A stretch of DNA of 13,837 bases from Chloroflexota bacterium (GCA_003491925.1 DNAU01000339.1:1-13837), one strand, 5' to 3'. Numbered from the stretch's first letter, positions 1-7,266 are shown. Made by a program: numbers and translations. The notes: generated by a model from the letters alone, not told the origin.

Positions 1-957
1 CACGTACCACGCCACCGAAAGCGCGGCGACCGCGAGCACGAACGCTGCCAGGCGCAGGGGATCGGCCGTGGCGCGACATCGCCAGATCACCGCCACTGCC
101 ACAGCCAACGCCGGAAGCAGGTACACGTCCTTCGTGCCCATCGCAAGCCCCAGGCTCAGCCCCGCGAGGACGAGCCAACGCAGCTCTCCGGTCCGTTCTG
201 CACGAAACCCGAATGTCATGCCGGCCGTGACTCCCAGCAGGCTGAGAGCGTCGTCGTAGGCCGACCCCATCTGCCATCCGAAGTATGCCCAGGTGGTGAC
301 CACCACCAGCCCGGCTATGGCACCCGCGGACCAGTCACGCCCCAGCTCGCGAAGCAGCATCCCCATCACGACGACCGTCAGTCCGGCGCAGAGGAGGTTG
401 GGCGCGCCGCTGAGGCTGGCGTTGTGGAACGGAAGCATCACCAGCAGGAGAAGCAGCGAGCCGTTCCCAGGGTAGGTTGCGCTCCCCAAATCACCGGGCT
501 GAGAGAAGGGGAGGGCGCGAATCGAGCCACTGTCCAAGATGTGGGCGGCGTTGACGATGTGATAGCGAATGCTGTCGTCGAGCAGCGGCGGGGCGAAGAA
601 CGTGACGACGATTGCGAGAGCTGTGAAAGGGAGGGCGACGGCGAGCAGAGACGCGGGGATGTGAACGCGACCCTCCCGAACCGAGGTCGGCCGAGGCAGG
701 AAGAGTGCGCTCGCGGCCGCCAGGGCCCCGAGACAACCGATCACCACCGGCAGCCAGAGGACTCCGAGAAGCCCCAGGACCTGGAGTAGGCCGACCCATC
801 CCACCATTGCCAACAACCCAGACACGCCGATCCGATCGATAAGATCGGCCGAGCTCGGCAGGAGCGCACCGCCGACGCGGGTCAGGATGACGAAGCTCAG
901 GCCGAGGAGAAGGGCCTCGAGAGCCAGCCCTTCCAGGACGCTGAGCCAGGCGCTCAT
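1..957 (-). CDS. GT-C-like multi-spanning membrane protein, partial (C-terminus beyond the window)
   Basis: The minus-strand frame from ATG at 957 stays open to base 1 (319 codons) with no stop, so the C-terminus is missing. The protein is strongly hydrophobic, with membrane segments at about residues 8-33, 45-67, 69-87 and 104-122 and several more after 180. After the fourth segment comes a loop with acidic pair D127-D128 followed by SIRYHI and, about 30 residues on, a YPGNGS stretch. That order (acidic residues and YH in the first large outer loop, then Pro/Asn-rich sequence) is typical of GT-C glycosyltransferases of the ArnT/PMT type, which move sugars from polyprenyl-phosphate donors outside the cytoplasmic membrane. 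The family call is inference from topology. No good Shine-Dalgarno precedes ATG 957, and the frame is open upstream without a better start. Codon use is less G/C-biased than in neighbours (many CTT, TTG, ATT, GCA, CGT). Confidence 0.72.
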   Translation of the reverse strand, partial: MSAWLSVLEGLALEALLLGLSFVILTRVGGALLPSSADLIDRIGVSGLLAMVGWVGLLQVLGLLGVLWLPVVIGCLGALAAASALFLPRPTSVREGRVHIPASLLAVALPFTALAIVVTFFAPPLLDDSIRYHIVNAAHILDSGSIRALPFSQPGDLGSATYPGNGSLLLLLVMLPFHNASLSGAPNLLCAGLTVVVMGMLLRELGRDWSAGAIAGLVVVTTWAYFGWQMGSAYDDALSLLGVTAGMTFGFRAERTGELRWLVLAGLSLGLAMGTKDVYLLPALAVAVAVIWRCRATADPLRLAAFVLAVAALSVAWYV

Positions 958-1163
958 CGGGTCATGCGAGTCGCCGGGCGTCTGGCCCGCGTGCCCCGCG
1001 GGAGAGCGGCCTTGATGGACACGCCGAGCACATCCTCCGAAAGGCGGCGGCGAGGTGGAGGGGACAGCCCGCCTCGAGGAGATTCTTCGTCGCGGGAGGA
1101 AGCCGGCCGCGGCCGACACGGCATCGTTACAGAGACGTCCGCACCCCGCAGTCCGGTGGAACG

Positions 1164-1189
1164 CCAGGGCTGTGAATCTCGCAGCCTGG
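1164..1189 (-). terminator. possible hairpin terminator after the EF-G-like gene
   Basis: An 8-bp stem (CCAGG-CTG with CAG-CCTGG, one bulged base, 9-base loop) lies 24-49 bases after the EF-G-like stop codon in the sense of that gene. There is no U-tract, so it is only a candidate. The remaining sequence between 958 and 1212 shows nothing else I can support; a TGTAAC hexamer at 1126-1131 (minus) is a weak -10 candidate for the membrane protein gene. Confidence 0.35.
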
Positions 1190-1212
1190 TGGGACGCCTC
1201 TACGAGAGCGGC

Positions 1213-3294
1213 TCACGCGGAAGCGGCGGAGTGCTCCTTCTGGTGCGCCTCGATGAGCTGCTGGGCGACGTTCCCCGGGACCTCCTCATAGTGGGAGAGC
1301 TCGGTGGCGTAGCGGCCCCGCCCCTGGGTGAGAGCGCGCAGGTCGATGGGGAAGGTGAACATCTCCGCCTGGGGGACCTGGGCGGTCACCTCGGAGCGGC
1401 CGTCGCCCAGGGGGTTCATCCCGGCCACCCGCCCGCGCCGCGCGTTGAAGAGGCCGATCACATCCCCGGTGAACCGCTCGGGAACCACCACCTTCACGGT
1501 CACGATCGGCTCGAGCAGCACCGGTGAGGCCTTCTGGACCGCCTCGCGCATGGCCATCGACCCTGCGATCTGGAAGGCGATGTCCTTGCCGTCGACGGGG
1601 TGGGTGGAGCCGTCCACCAGGCGGACGCGGACGTCGACCACGGGATGGCCGCTGATCGCGCCCTGCTCGATGGTCTGACGCACCCCCTTCTCCACCGATG
1701 GGCGGAACTGCTGGGGGATCGACCCGCCGAAGATCTTGTCCTGCCATTCGTAGCCGCCCCCGCGGGGGAGGGGCTCGATCTCGATGGTGCAATCGCCGTA
1801 GAGGCCGGCTCCGCCCGACTGCTTCTTGTAGCGATGCTGGACCCGGGCGCTGCCGTTGATGGTCTCGCGGTAAGGGATGCGCGGCGCCTGGAGCTTGGCG
1901 TCCACGCCGTACTTCCGCTTCATCCTCTCGAGCACGACGTCCAGGTGCACGTCACCCAGACCGTGGGCGATGACCTCCTGGGTGACCGGGTCGCGGTCGA
2001 TCGAGAAGGTCGGGTCCTCCTCGGCGATGCGCGCCAGCGACTGCATGATCTTGTCGTCGTCGCCCTTGGTCCTGGCGGTGATCGCTGCCGAGTAGGCGGC
2101 CGCGGGCAGCGCGATCGGGGGCAGGACCACCGGCGTCGCACGGTCGCAGAGGGTGTCCCCGGTGGTGGTCGCCTGGAGCTTGGTCAGCACCGCCACGTCG
2201 CCGGCTCCGGCCTCACCGACGGTCACGACCTGCTTGCCCATGGGGCGGCCGAGCTGGGCGAAGCGCTCCTCGCTCTTGCGGGTCGCGTTGTAGGGGTGGG
2301 TCTCGCCACGCAGGGTCCCGCGCAGGATCCGGAGGTAGGAGACTTTGCCGAAGTTGTCGACGGCGGTTCGGAAGACCTGCGCGACCAGGGGGCCGGCGGG
2401 GTCGCAGCGGATCTCGACCTCCTTGCCGGAAGCGTCGGTGCCCTTGCGGGCCCGCTCCACCGGTGAGGGCAGGTAGCTCGTGATGCTGTCCAGCACCAGC
2501 GCCGCACCGCGGGAGTCCGCGGCGGCGGCGCAGATGACCGGCACCAGGGTCCCGGCGACCGTCCCGCGACGGAGCGCGCCGCGGATCTCCTCGGCGGAGA
2601 GCTCGGTGCCCTCCAGGTACTTCTCGATCAGCGAGTCGTCGGTCTCCGCGGCGGAGTCGGCCAGGGCCGTGCGGGCCCGGGCGACCTCGGCGCTCATCCC
2701 GGCGGGCAGGTCGGTCGGGGTGGCGCCCCCGTCGGTCCCGAAGAGATGGGCGCTGCCGTCCACCAGGTCGACGTAGCCGCGCAGCGCCTCCGCGGCCCCC
2801 ATCGGGGCGACCACGGCGATCGGATTGCGGCCGAACGCCTCCCGCAGCGCGTCGACGGTGGGCTCGTAGGCCGCGTTCTCGCGGTCCATCCGGTTGACGA
2901 CGACGAGGCAGGGCAGTCCGGCGGCGGTGATCATCTCCCAGGCCAGCTCGGCCCCCACCGGCACCGTACCGTTGGCGCTGACGACCAGGACGGCGGCGTC
3001 GGCCCCGGCCAGGGCGCAGGCGACCTCCCCGGCGAAGTCCTGGAACCCGGGGGCGTCGATGAGGGTGACCTGGGTGCCCTTCCAGTCACAGTGGGCCACC
3101 GCGGCGCTGATGGAGATGGAGCGACGCTGCTCCTCGGGCTCCGAGTCCAGGATCGAGGTCCCCTGGTCGGTCGAACCCAGGCGCGGGGTCGCCCCGGCCG
3201 TGTGCAGCAGCGCCTCGCACAGGGTGGTCTTGCCGTCGTGGCTGTGGCCGACGACGGCCACGGTGCGAATCCGATCCGGTGCGGGCGTGGGCAT
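1213..3294 (-). CDS. EF-G-like translational GTPase (EF-G2 type)
   Basis: The 693-residue product has the whole EF-G domain order. The GTPase domain carries the P-loop GHSHDGKTT (16-24), the G3 motif DAPG (80-83) and the G4 motif NRMD (134-137). Domains II-V follow, with the domain IV signature YKKQSGGAGLYGDC near residue 480. EF-G proteins drive ribosomal translocation or recycling with GTP in the cytoplasm. This one belongs to the divergent EF-G2/EF-G-like group: the Gly-His of the usual DTPGH is Gly-Phe here (F84), switch I reads RRSISI instead of RGITI, and no rpsL, rpsG or tuf genes are nearby. I chose ATG 3294 because GAGGAGG lies 10 bases upstream; the frame could extend 25 codons to 3369, but that stretch looks non-coding. 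The canonical fusA is expected elsewhere in the genome. The role of EF-G2 proteins is generally poorly known. Confidence 0.93.
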   Translation of the reverse strand: MPTPAPDRIRTVAVVGHSHDGKTTLCEALLHTAGATPRLGSTDQGTSILDSEPEEQRRSISISAAVAHCDWKGTQVTLIDAPGFQDFAGEVACALAGADAAVLVVSANGTVPVGAELAWEMITAAGLPCLVVVNRMDRENAAYEPTVDALREAFGRNPIAVVAPMGAAEALRGYVDLVDGSAHLFGTDGGATPTDLPAGMSAEVARARTALADSAAETDDSLIEKYLEGTELSAEEIRGALRRGTVAGTLVPVICAAAADSRGAALVLDSITSYLPSPVERARKGTDASGKEVEIRCDPAGPLVAQVFRTAVDNFGKVSYLRILRGTLRGETHPYNATRKSEERFAQLGRPMGKQVVTVGEAGAGDVAVLTKLQATTTGDTLCDRATPVVLPPIALPAAAYSAAITARTKGDDDKIMQSLARIAEEDPTFSIDRDPVTQEVIAHGLGDVHLDVVLERMKRKYGVDAKLQAPRIPYRETINGSARVQHRYKKQSGGAGLYGDCTIEIEPLPRGGGYEWQDKIFGGSIPQQFRPSVEKGVRQTIEQGAISGHPVVDVRVRLVDGSTHPVDGKDIAFQIAGSMAMREAVQKASPVLLEPIVTVKVVVPERFTGDVIGLFNARRGRVAGMNPLGDGRSEVTAQVPQAEMFTFPIDLRALTQGRGRYATELSHYEEVPGNVAQQLIEAHQKEHSAASA

Positions 3295-3346
3295 GGTGTG
3301 ACGACCTCCTCGGAGACGTCGACCCTCTGGGGCGGCGGAGCAGCCA

Positions 3347-3352
3347 ATGGTA
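3347..3352 (-). promoter_or_regulatory. -10 candidate (TACCAT) for the EF-G-like gene
   Basis: On the minus strand TACCAT lies 52 bases before ATG 3294 and fits the TANNNT pattern seen at other starts in this window. No convincing -35 is visible. Unlike the leaderless genes, this one would have a short leader with a strong Shine-Dalgarno (GAGGAGG). Confidence 0.4.
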
Positions 3353-3447
3353 TTGCGGGGCGCCGCCACTCCGCCCTCGCCCGCACCGGCGGCCGGCGGG
3401 GTGCGGGGTGGCGGAGCCGCCCGGGTCGAGGGCAGACTTGCCGATGA

Positions 3448-3924
3448 ATGGTCCGCCCTCGCCTCGCCGCGGTCGCCCTACTCCTCACCGCCTGCGGCGG
3501 TACGGCGGCGACTGCCACGCCGACGCCTCCCTGCCGCTCCGCCATCCACTTCCCCTCCCCGAGCGCGGTGGCGGCGCCGGTCTCGGCCGCCGCGGACCAG
3601 GCCCAGGTCGATCCCGGAGCCACGGTCACCTTCACCGAGACCATCACCGGGCCGGCCACGGTCCAGGTCGACTGCTCCGATCCGCTCCAGGTCCTGGTGA
3701 CCGACAGCACGGCGCTGAGTGTCTACAGCGGCTACTCCGAGGCGGCCGCGGCGGACGCCTGCGGCACGCTCACCCTCACCGGCGGCGCCAGCGAGAGCTA
3801 CCAGGTCGCCTGGCCCGTCGACCCCAGCCTCCCGGGGGGGACCTACACGGCGACCCTGGTTCTCGGCGACGCGCCCCAGCTCACCCTCAGCCTGGCTGTC
3901 GGGACGCTGCCCGGCGCCTGCTGA
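3448..3924 (+). CDS. small lipoprotein, Ig-like beta-rich, unknown function
   Basis: The product is 158 residues. The N-terminus MVRPRLAAVALLLTAC is a short lipoprotein signal with a lipobox (L-T-A-C, modified Cys16). A Thr/Pro-rich linker follows, then a domain rich in alternating beta-type residues. It contains DPGATVTFTETITG and ends with a segment resembling the last strands of an Ig-like fold. Four further cysteines, including one at the C-terminal residue, could form disulfides after export. It should be anchored to the outer face of the cytoplasmic membrane. No catalytic motif is visible. ATG 3448 was chosen because it places the signal peptide correctly; another ATG sits 4 bases upstream in a different frame. 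The last 38 bases overlap the end of the convergent methyltransferase gene. Function is not recognised. Confidence 0.75.
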   Translation: MVRPRLAAVALLLTACGGTAATATPTPPCRSAIHFPSPSAVAAPVSAAADQAQVDPGATVTFTETITGPATVQVDCSDPLQVLVTDSTALSVYSGYSEAAAADACGTLTLTGGASESYQVAWPVDPSLPGGTYTATLVLGDAPQLTLSLAVGTLPGAC

Positions 3925-4777
3925 CCGGGGGGAGACGATCCGGCTCGGCGACCACGACCACGCTGTCGCAGAGGGAGCCGCCCGGGTGCCGGGTCCAGCC
4001 GTCGAAGGTCTCGACGATGCGCATCCCGGCCTTGGCGAAGAGGCCCGGCAGCTCGTCGAAGTCGAAGAGGCGGCTGGTGGTCTGCTGGACCGCAACGCTG
4101 CCGTCGGCGAAGACCGCCACCTCCCGCAGCACGAAGGTGTGACGGGCCCGGTCGTACGTGCTGTCGCTGAGCAGGAGCTGGCGGCGTCTCCCCAGCAGCG
4201 ACGCGTCCACCACCTCCCAGGCGGAGAGCCGGCCGGGGAGCTGATCCGGCCGGAGCCGGAACTCGGCGATCAGCCGGCCACCCGGGAGCAGGCACCCGGC
4301 CAGGCGGCGCAGCGCGGCCGCCTGCCGGCGGGCCGTCTGGTTCTCGAGGACGTAGTAGATGAGGATGACGGCGTTGTACCGGGGCGAGACCGGCATCGAC
4401 CGGACGTCGCCGACCTCGAAGTGGGTGAGCCCTGAGACCCCGGCGGCGCGCGCCGCGCGCCGGGCATGGCGGATGACCGCCGGACCGACGTCCACCCCGT
4501 CGACCCGGTGGCCGAGGCCGGCCAGCCGCACCGCGTACAGCCCGGGGCCGCAGCCGGCGTCGAGAACACGGGCGGGGACAGGCGGGAGAAGCTGAGCGAG
4601 CCGCCGCACGTGCTGATCGACGAGCGGAAGGCGACGGCTGGCGCCGTCGTGGCCCTGGTCGAGGTGCTCGGCGAGCAGGCGGCGGCTGAAGGTCGGATCC
4701 GACCAGTCGAGCTCGGCGTCCGGGTCGAAGGGACGCGGCCAGGAGGGGAATCGGGAGAGGCGGCGGACAGTTGGCAC
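3887..4777 (-). CDS. class I SAM-dependent methyltransferase
   Basis: From GTG 4777 the product is 296 residues. SAM-binding motif I is VLDAGCGPG (71-79), followed by an acidic residue ending the second strand (GVDVG), GDVRSMPV, and the motif IV-like YNAVILIYYVLE. LLPGGRLIAEF fits the usual post-motif strand. These are hallmarks of the Rossmann-fold methyltransferases (Methyltransf_11/25-like). The substrate cannot be read from sequence; the N-terminal stretch DPTFSRRLLAEHLDQGHDGASRR is typical of small-molecule methyltransferases of this group. The start is uncertain. GTG 4777 avoids the divergent gene. GTG 4828 has an AGGAG 4 bases upstream, but its Arg-rich N-terminus looks like non-coding sequence and it overlaps the neighbouring promoter. 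The frame could even run to ATG 4882. The 3' end overlaps the convergent lipoprotein gene by 38 bases. Confidence 0.88.
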   Translation of the reverse strand: MPTVRRLSRFPSWPRPFDPDAELDWSDPTFSRRLLAEHLDQGHDGASRRLPLVDQHVRRLAQLLPPVPARVLDAGCGPGLYAVRLAGLGHRVDGVDVGPAVIRHARRAARAAGVSGLTHFEVGDVRSMPVSPRYNAVILIYYVLENQTARRQAAALRRLAGCLLPGGRLIAEFRLRPDQLPGRLSAWEVVDASLLGRRRQLLLSDSTYDRARHTFVLREVAVFADGSVAVQQTTSRLFDFDELPGLFAKAGMRIVETFDGWTRHPGGSLCDSVVVVAEPDRLPPVSRRRAASRQPG

Positions 4778-4828
4778 GGGTGAGGGCCATTCTGGCGCCC
4801 TCCGCCGGCGCCGGCGCGGCCGGTGCAC

Positions 4829-4834
4829 TACTCT
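4829..4834 (+). promoter_or_regulatory. -10 hexamer TACTCT of a leaderless promoter
   Basis: TACTCT ends 7 bases before GTG 4842, so transcription would start at or next to the start codon. There is no Shine-Dalgarno in front of 4842. No clear -35 is visible in the GC-rich sequence upstream. It drives the PlsY-like/DedA/ROK genes. Confidence 0.6.
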
Positions 4835-4841
4835 CCTGGCC

Positions 4842-5480
4842 GTGACCCCGACGCCGCTCACCGCCTCGGTGGCGTTCGCCATCGCCTATGCGGTCGGCGC
4901 GCTGCCGGTGGCCTGGTTGCTCGTCCGGCACCGGCGGGGCATCGACCTGCGCGACTTCGGTGGTACCGGGGCGATCGACGCGCTGAGGGTGGCGGGGCCG
5001 GGAACCGCCGTTCTCGCCGGCGTCATCGAACTCCTCAAGGGCGGCGCCGTCGGTCTCACCGCCCTGCTGGTCAGCGGTCACGCCGGCTGGTTCACCGCCG
5101 CCGCGGTCGCCGGATGCGTCGTCGGAGACGCCTTTCCGGTGGGGTTCCGTCGCGGCGGACGCGGGCTGGTGGCGCTGATCTCGGGCCTGGTCTTCTCCCT
5201 GCCCACCGCCGGGCTCCTCTGCGCGATCATCGCCATCCCGGTCGCGGTTCTCACCCGGATGCGCGGAGGTGTCTACGACCTGGCGGTCACGATCGCCGTC
5301 CCCCTGGGCCTCGGGCTGGGTACGCTCGATTGGCGGACCCTGCCGCCCGCGGCGGTCATCGTCGCAGCCCTCGTGATCCGCTCCCGTCTGCGCCGCGCGG
5401 AACGGGCCCGGGTCGCCCTGACCGAGCGTCCAGGTGCGACCATCGTCGATCAGCCCCCCACCCCGCGACAGGAGTCCTGA
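4842..5480 (+). CDS. PlsY-like membrane protein (degenerate glycerol-3-phosphate acyltransferase family)
   Basis: The 212-residue product has a PlsY layout: a first membrane helix ending in GALPVAWLL (19-27), then RRGIDLRDFGGTGAIDALR (31-49), ELLKGG (63-68), and GDAFPVGFRRGGRG (95-108) before further helices. PlsY transfers acyl groups from acyl-phosphate to glycerol-3-phosphate, the first step of phospholipid synthesis in most bacteria. Here the signature loops are eroded. The family's GSGNIGATN is shortened and reads GTGAID, and the conserved His of the GHxFPV motif is Asp96. It may therefore be inactive, have another substrate, or be a paralog beside a canonical PlsY elsewhere. It starts at GTG with a leaderless promoter and ends one base before the DedA start codon, so the two are likely cotranscribed. 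The family is well supported; the activity is doubtful. Confidence 0.78.
   Translation: MTPTPLTASVAFAIAYAVGALPVAWLLVRHRRGIDLRDFGGTGAIDALRVAGPGTAVLAGVIELLKGGAVGLTALLVSGHAGWFTAAAVAGCVVGDAFPVGFRRGGRGLVALISGLVFSLPTAGLLCAIIAIPVAVLTRMRGGVYDLAVTIAVPLGLGLGTLDWRTLPPAAVIVAALVIRSRLRRAERARVALTERPGATIVDQPPTPRQES
5470..5474 (+). promoter_or_regulatory. Shine-Dalgarno AGGAG of the DedA gene
   Basis: AGGAG lies 6 bases before ATG 5481 and inside the last codons of the PlsY-like gene. It fixes the DedA start and shows that internal operon genes use Shine-Dalgarno initiation, while the first gene of this operon does not. Confidence 0.7.
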
Positions 5481-6140
5481 ATGCACGCTCTCGCCAGCCT
5501 CGACAGCCTCCTCCAGGGCTGGGTGGGGACCTACGGACTGATCGCGATCCTCCTGCTGATGACCGTGCAATGCATCGGCGTGCCCTTCCCCAGCGAGGTG
5601 ATCATGCCGGTCGCCGGCTATCTCGCCTCGACCGGGTCGCTCAACCTGGTGGGGGTGATCGCGGTGGGCATCGTCGGCAACCTGGTCGGCTCGCTGATCG
5701 CCTACGGGCTGGCGGCGTGGCTGGGGGAGCCGGTGCTGCTCGGGCCGGGACGGTACATCGGGATCCGCCGTGACCACGTCGAGATCGCCGACCGGTGGTT
5801 CCGGCGCCACGGCACCGGAGCCGTCTTCTGGGGCCGGTTCCTGCCGGTGATCCGCACCTACATCAGCTTCCCGGCGGGCCTCGCCCGCATCCGGCTCGAC
5901 ACCTTCACGCTGATGACCTTTCTCGGCACCCTGCCCTGGACCGCCGCCCTGGCCGTCGCCGGCTACGAGGGGGGCAAGAACTGGAACCGCATCTCGGGCC
6001 CGATCGGGACCGCGGGGCTGGTGCTGGCGGTGGTCCTGGTCCTCGTGGTGATCGGCTGGTTCGTCCGGGGGCGGCGGCGCCCGGCGATCGCCGCCGCGGA
6101 GGCCACCCCGACCGGCCCGTCTCGCGATGGGAGCCGCTGA
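5481..6140 (+). CDS. DedA family membrane protein
   Basis: The 219-residue length is typical for DedA (SNARE-associated/VTT domain) proteins. Family features are visible in order: an N-terminal re-entrant/helical region with VPFPSEV (34-40, conserved Glu39), G-rich helix LVGVIAVGIVGNLVGSLIAYGL (56-77), then the signature GRFLPVIRTYISFPAG (118-133) with conserved Arg119 and Arg125. Two C-terminal helices and a basic, cytoplasmic-looking tail follow. DedA proteins sit in the cytoplasmic membrane; characterised members flip undecaprenyl phosphate or phospholipids and support proton-motive-force and envelope homeostasis. Which lipid this one handles is unknown. Its ATG directly abuts the stop of the PlsY-like gene, which supports a shared lipid-related role. 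ROK kinase follows after 18 bases. Confidence 0.92.
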   Translation: MHALASLDSLLQGWVGTYGLIAILLLMTVQCIGVPFPSEVIMPVAGYLASTGSLNLVGVIAVGIVGNLVGSLIAYGLAAWLGEPVLLGPGRYIGIRRDHVEIADRWFRRHGTGAVFWGRFLPVIRTYISFPAGLARIRLDTFTLMTFLGTLPWTAALAVAGYEGGKNWNRISGPIGTAGLVLAVVLVLVVIGWFVRGRRRPAIAAAEATPTGPSRDGSR

Positions 6141-6158
6141 TCTCGTGATCCGACCCGC

Positions 6159-6995
6159 GTGAACGGACTCGTCGACATCGGCGGGACCAAGTGCCTGGTC
6201 AGCGTCACCGGCGACGGCGGGCTGCCCGGCCCTCCGCTGGTGCGCCCCACCCCGACCAGCGGGGATCCGGGAGACTTCCTCGCCCGGATGCTGGACGAGG
6301 TCCGCGACGGCGCCCAGCTTGCCGCCGTCGCGGTCTCCACACCGGGGCCCTTCGACCGCGGGCGGAGGAGGCTGCTCAACCCACCCGGCCTCTCGAAGGC
6401 ATGGCACGGGCTCGATCTCCCGGCAACCCTGGGTGAGCGGTTCGGCTGTCCGGTCTTCGCCGAGAACGACGCCAACTGCGCCGCGCTCGCCGAGGCCCGG
6501 TTCGGGGCGGGCCGGGGCTTCCGCACCGTCGTCTACTACACGGTCAGCACCGGGATCGGCGCGGGCGTCGTCCGTGACGGGAACCTGGTCATCGCCCGCC
6601 ATGACACCGAGGCGGGGCATCAGGTCCTCTGGCCGGCCCACCTCGGGGGCCCCTCCTGCCACTGCGGGGGGCACGGATGCCTGGAGGCGCTGGCCAGTGG
6701 CAACGCCATCCGCCGGCGATTCGGGAAGCCGGCGGAGGAGCTGGACGACCCCTCCGCGTGGGCGGAGGTCGGCCGCTGGCTGGGCCTGGCAGTGGTCAAC
6801 ACCGTCGCCCTCCTGGACTGCGACGTCGTGGTCTTCGGGGGCGGGGTTATCAACGCCTGGGAGAGATTCGACCAGGAGCTGCGGCGGACGGTCCGGGAGA
6901 GCCTCTTCCTCCAGCCCCTCCCGGAGATCCGGGAGGCCGAGCTGGGCGTCGACCGGAACGCCTGGGGGGCCCTGACCCTGGTTCCCGGGGTCTGA
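6159..6995 (+). CDS. ROK family sugar kinase (glucokinase-like)
   Basis: The 278-residue product carries the ROK hallmarks: phosphate-binding DIGGTK (6-11), catalytic ENDANC with Asp104, STGIGAG (130-136), and the ROK zinc site His154 (EAGH) with Cys167, Cys169 and Cys174 (CHCGGHGC). There is no N-terminal helix-turn-helix, so it is a kinase and not a ROK repressor. ROK kinases phosphorylate glucose, fructose, N-acetylglucosamine, N-acetylmannosamine or related sugars with ATP in the cytoplasm; the exact sugar cannot be told here. It is shorter than typical (about 290-320 residues), the C-terminus being compact. GTG 6159 is the only start that keeps the phosphate-binding strand. No Shine-Dalgarno is evident, and it is probably read from the upstream operon, 18 bases after the DedA stop. 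Confidence 0.9.
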   Translation: MNGLVDIGGTKCLVSVTGDGGLPGPPLVRPTPTSGDPGDFLARMLDEVRDGAQLAAVAVSTPGPFDRGRRRLLNPPGLSKAWHGLDLPATLGERFGCPVFAENDANCAALAEARFGAGRGFRTVVYYTVSTGIGAGVVRDGNLVIARHDTEAGHQVLWPAHLGGPSCHCGGHGCLEALASGNAIRRRFGKPAEELDDPSAWAEVGRWLGLAVVNTVALLDCDVVVFGGGVINAWERFDQELRRTVRESLFLQPLPEIREAELGVDRNAWGALTLVPGV

Positions 6996-7013
6996 TCGGA
7001 GCCGGTCCGGGGT

Positions 7014-7041
7014 TTGGCCGCGCGGGCCGCGCTGGTACAGT
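7014..7041 (+). promoter_or_regulatory. leaderless promoter (-35 TTGGCC, -10 TACAGT) of the 72-residue protein gene
   Basis: TTGGCC (7014-7019) and TACAGT (7036-7041) are separated by 16 bases, and the -10 ends 6 bases before GTG 7048. This is the most complete promoter in the window and separates the small gene from the ROK operon. There is no Shine-Dalgarno. Confidence 0.6.
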
Positions 7042-7047
7042 GGCAGC

Positions 7048-7266
7048 GTGTCCAAGCGAATCAGCACGGTCAGCATCGACGACGTCATCTCCGCCATCGA
7101 GACGGCGCGCGACAAGGTGATGGCGGATGAGGTCAAGTCGCTGGTCAAGCTCGGCCTCCCCAAGAGCGTCGCCTACAAGATGGTCGCCGAGCGGTACCGG
7201 CAGCGCAGCGAGACCGAGGAGGGCGAGGAGGCGGCCGGGGGGGCTCCGTGGCCCGACATGTCGTGA
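7048..7266 (+). CDS. small protein of unknown function (72 residues)
   Basis: The product is mainly helical and highly charged, with residues about 8-52 (IDDVISAIETARDKV, then SLVKLGLPKSVAYKMVAERY) likely forming two or three helices. An acidic, Gly/Ala-rich tail follows. There is no signal peptide, membrane segment or cysteine, so it is probably cytoplasmic. The middle part, a short LGLPKSVAYKM turn between helices, resembles DNA-binding or protein-interaction helical bundles, but I do not recognise a family. Coding is supported by its own promoter at the right distance, a start codon directly downstream, codon use like the neighbours, and no competing frame with protein-like content. It lies 52 bases after the ROK gene and 101 bases before gcvPA. 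Confidence 0.65.
   Translation: MSKRISTVSIDDVISAIETARDKVMADEVKSLVKLGLPKSVAYKMVAERYRQRSETEEGEEAAGGAPWPDMS

Noticed and set aside
954..1033. Short minus-strand ORFs of 23-27 codons next to a GGAGGA motif, one ending in ATGA overlap with ATG 957
   Set aside because: The spacing between GGAGGA and the nearest starts is poor and the peptides are Arg/Pro-rich with no feature supporting coding; a leader peptide cannot be excluded but is not supported.
1600..3447. Plus-strand open frames opposite the EF-G-like gene (for example 1600-2466 and 2746-3447)
   Set aside because: They mirror the codon bias of the EF-G-like gene and show no recognisable motif.
3843..7163. Very long minus-strand open frame (1106 codons) running antisense to the methyltransferase-side intergenic region and the PlsY-like, DedA and ROK genes
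   Set aside because: Its translation is Pro/Arg/Gly/Asp-rich, without domains. It is a product of the strong G/C third-position bias of the genes on the other strand, which all have clear family motifs.
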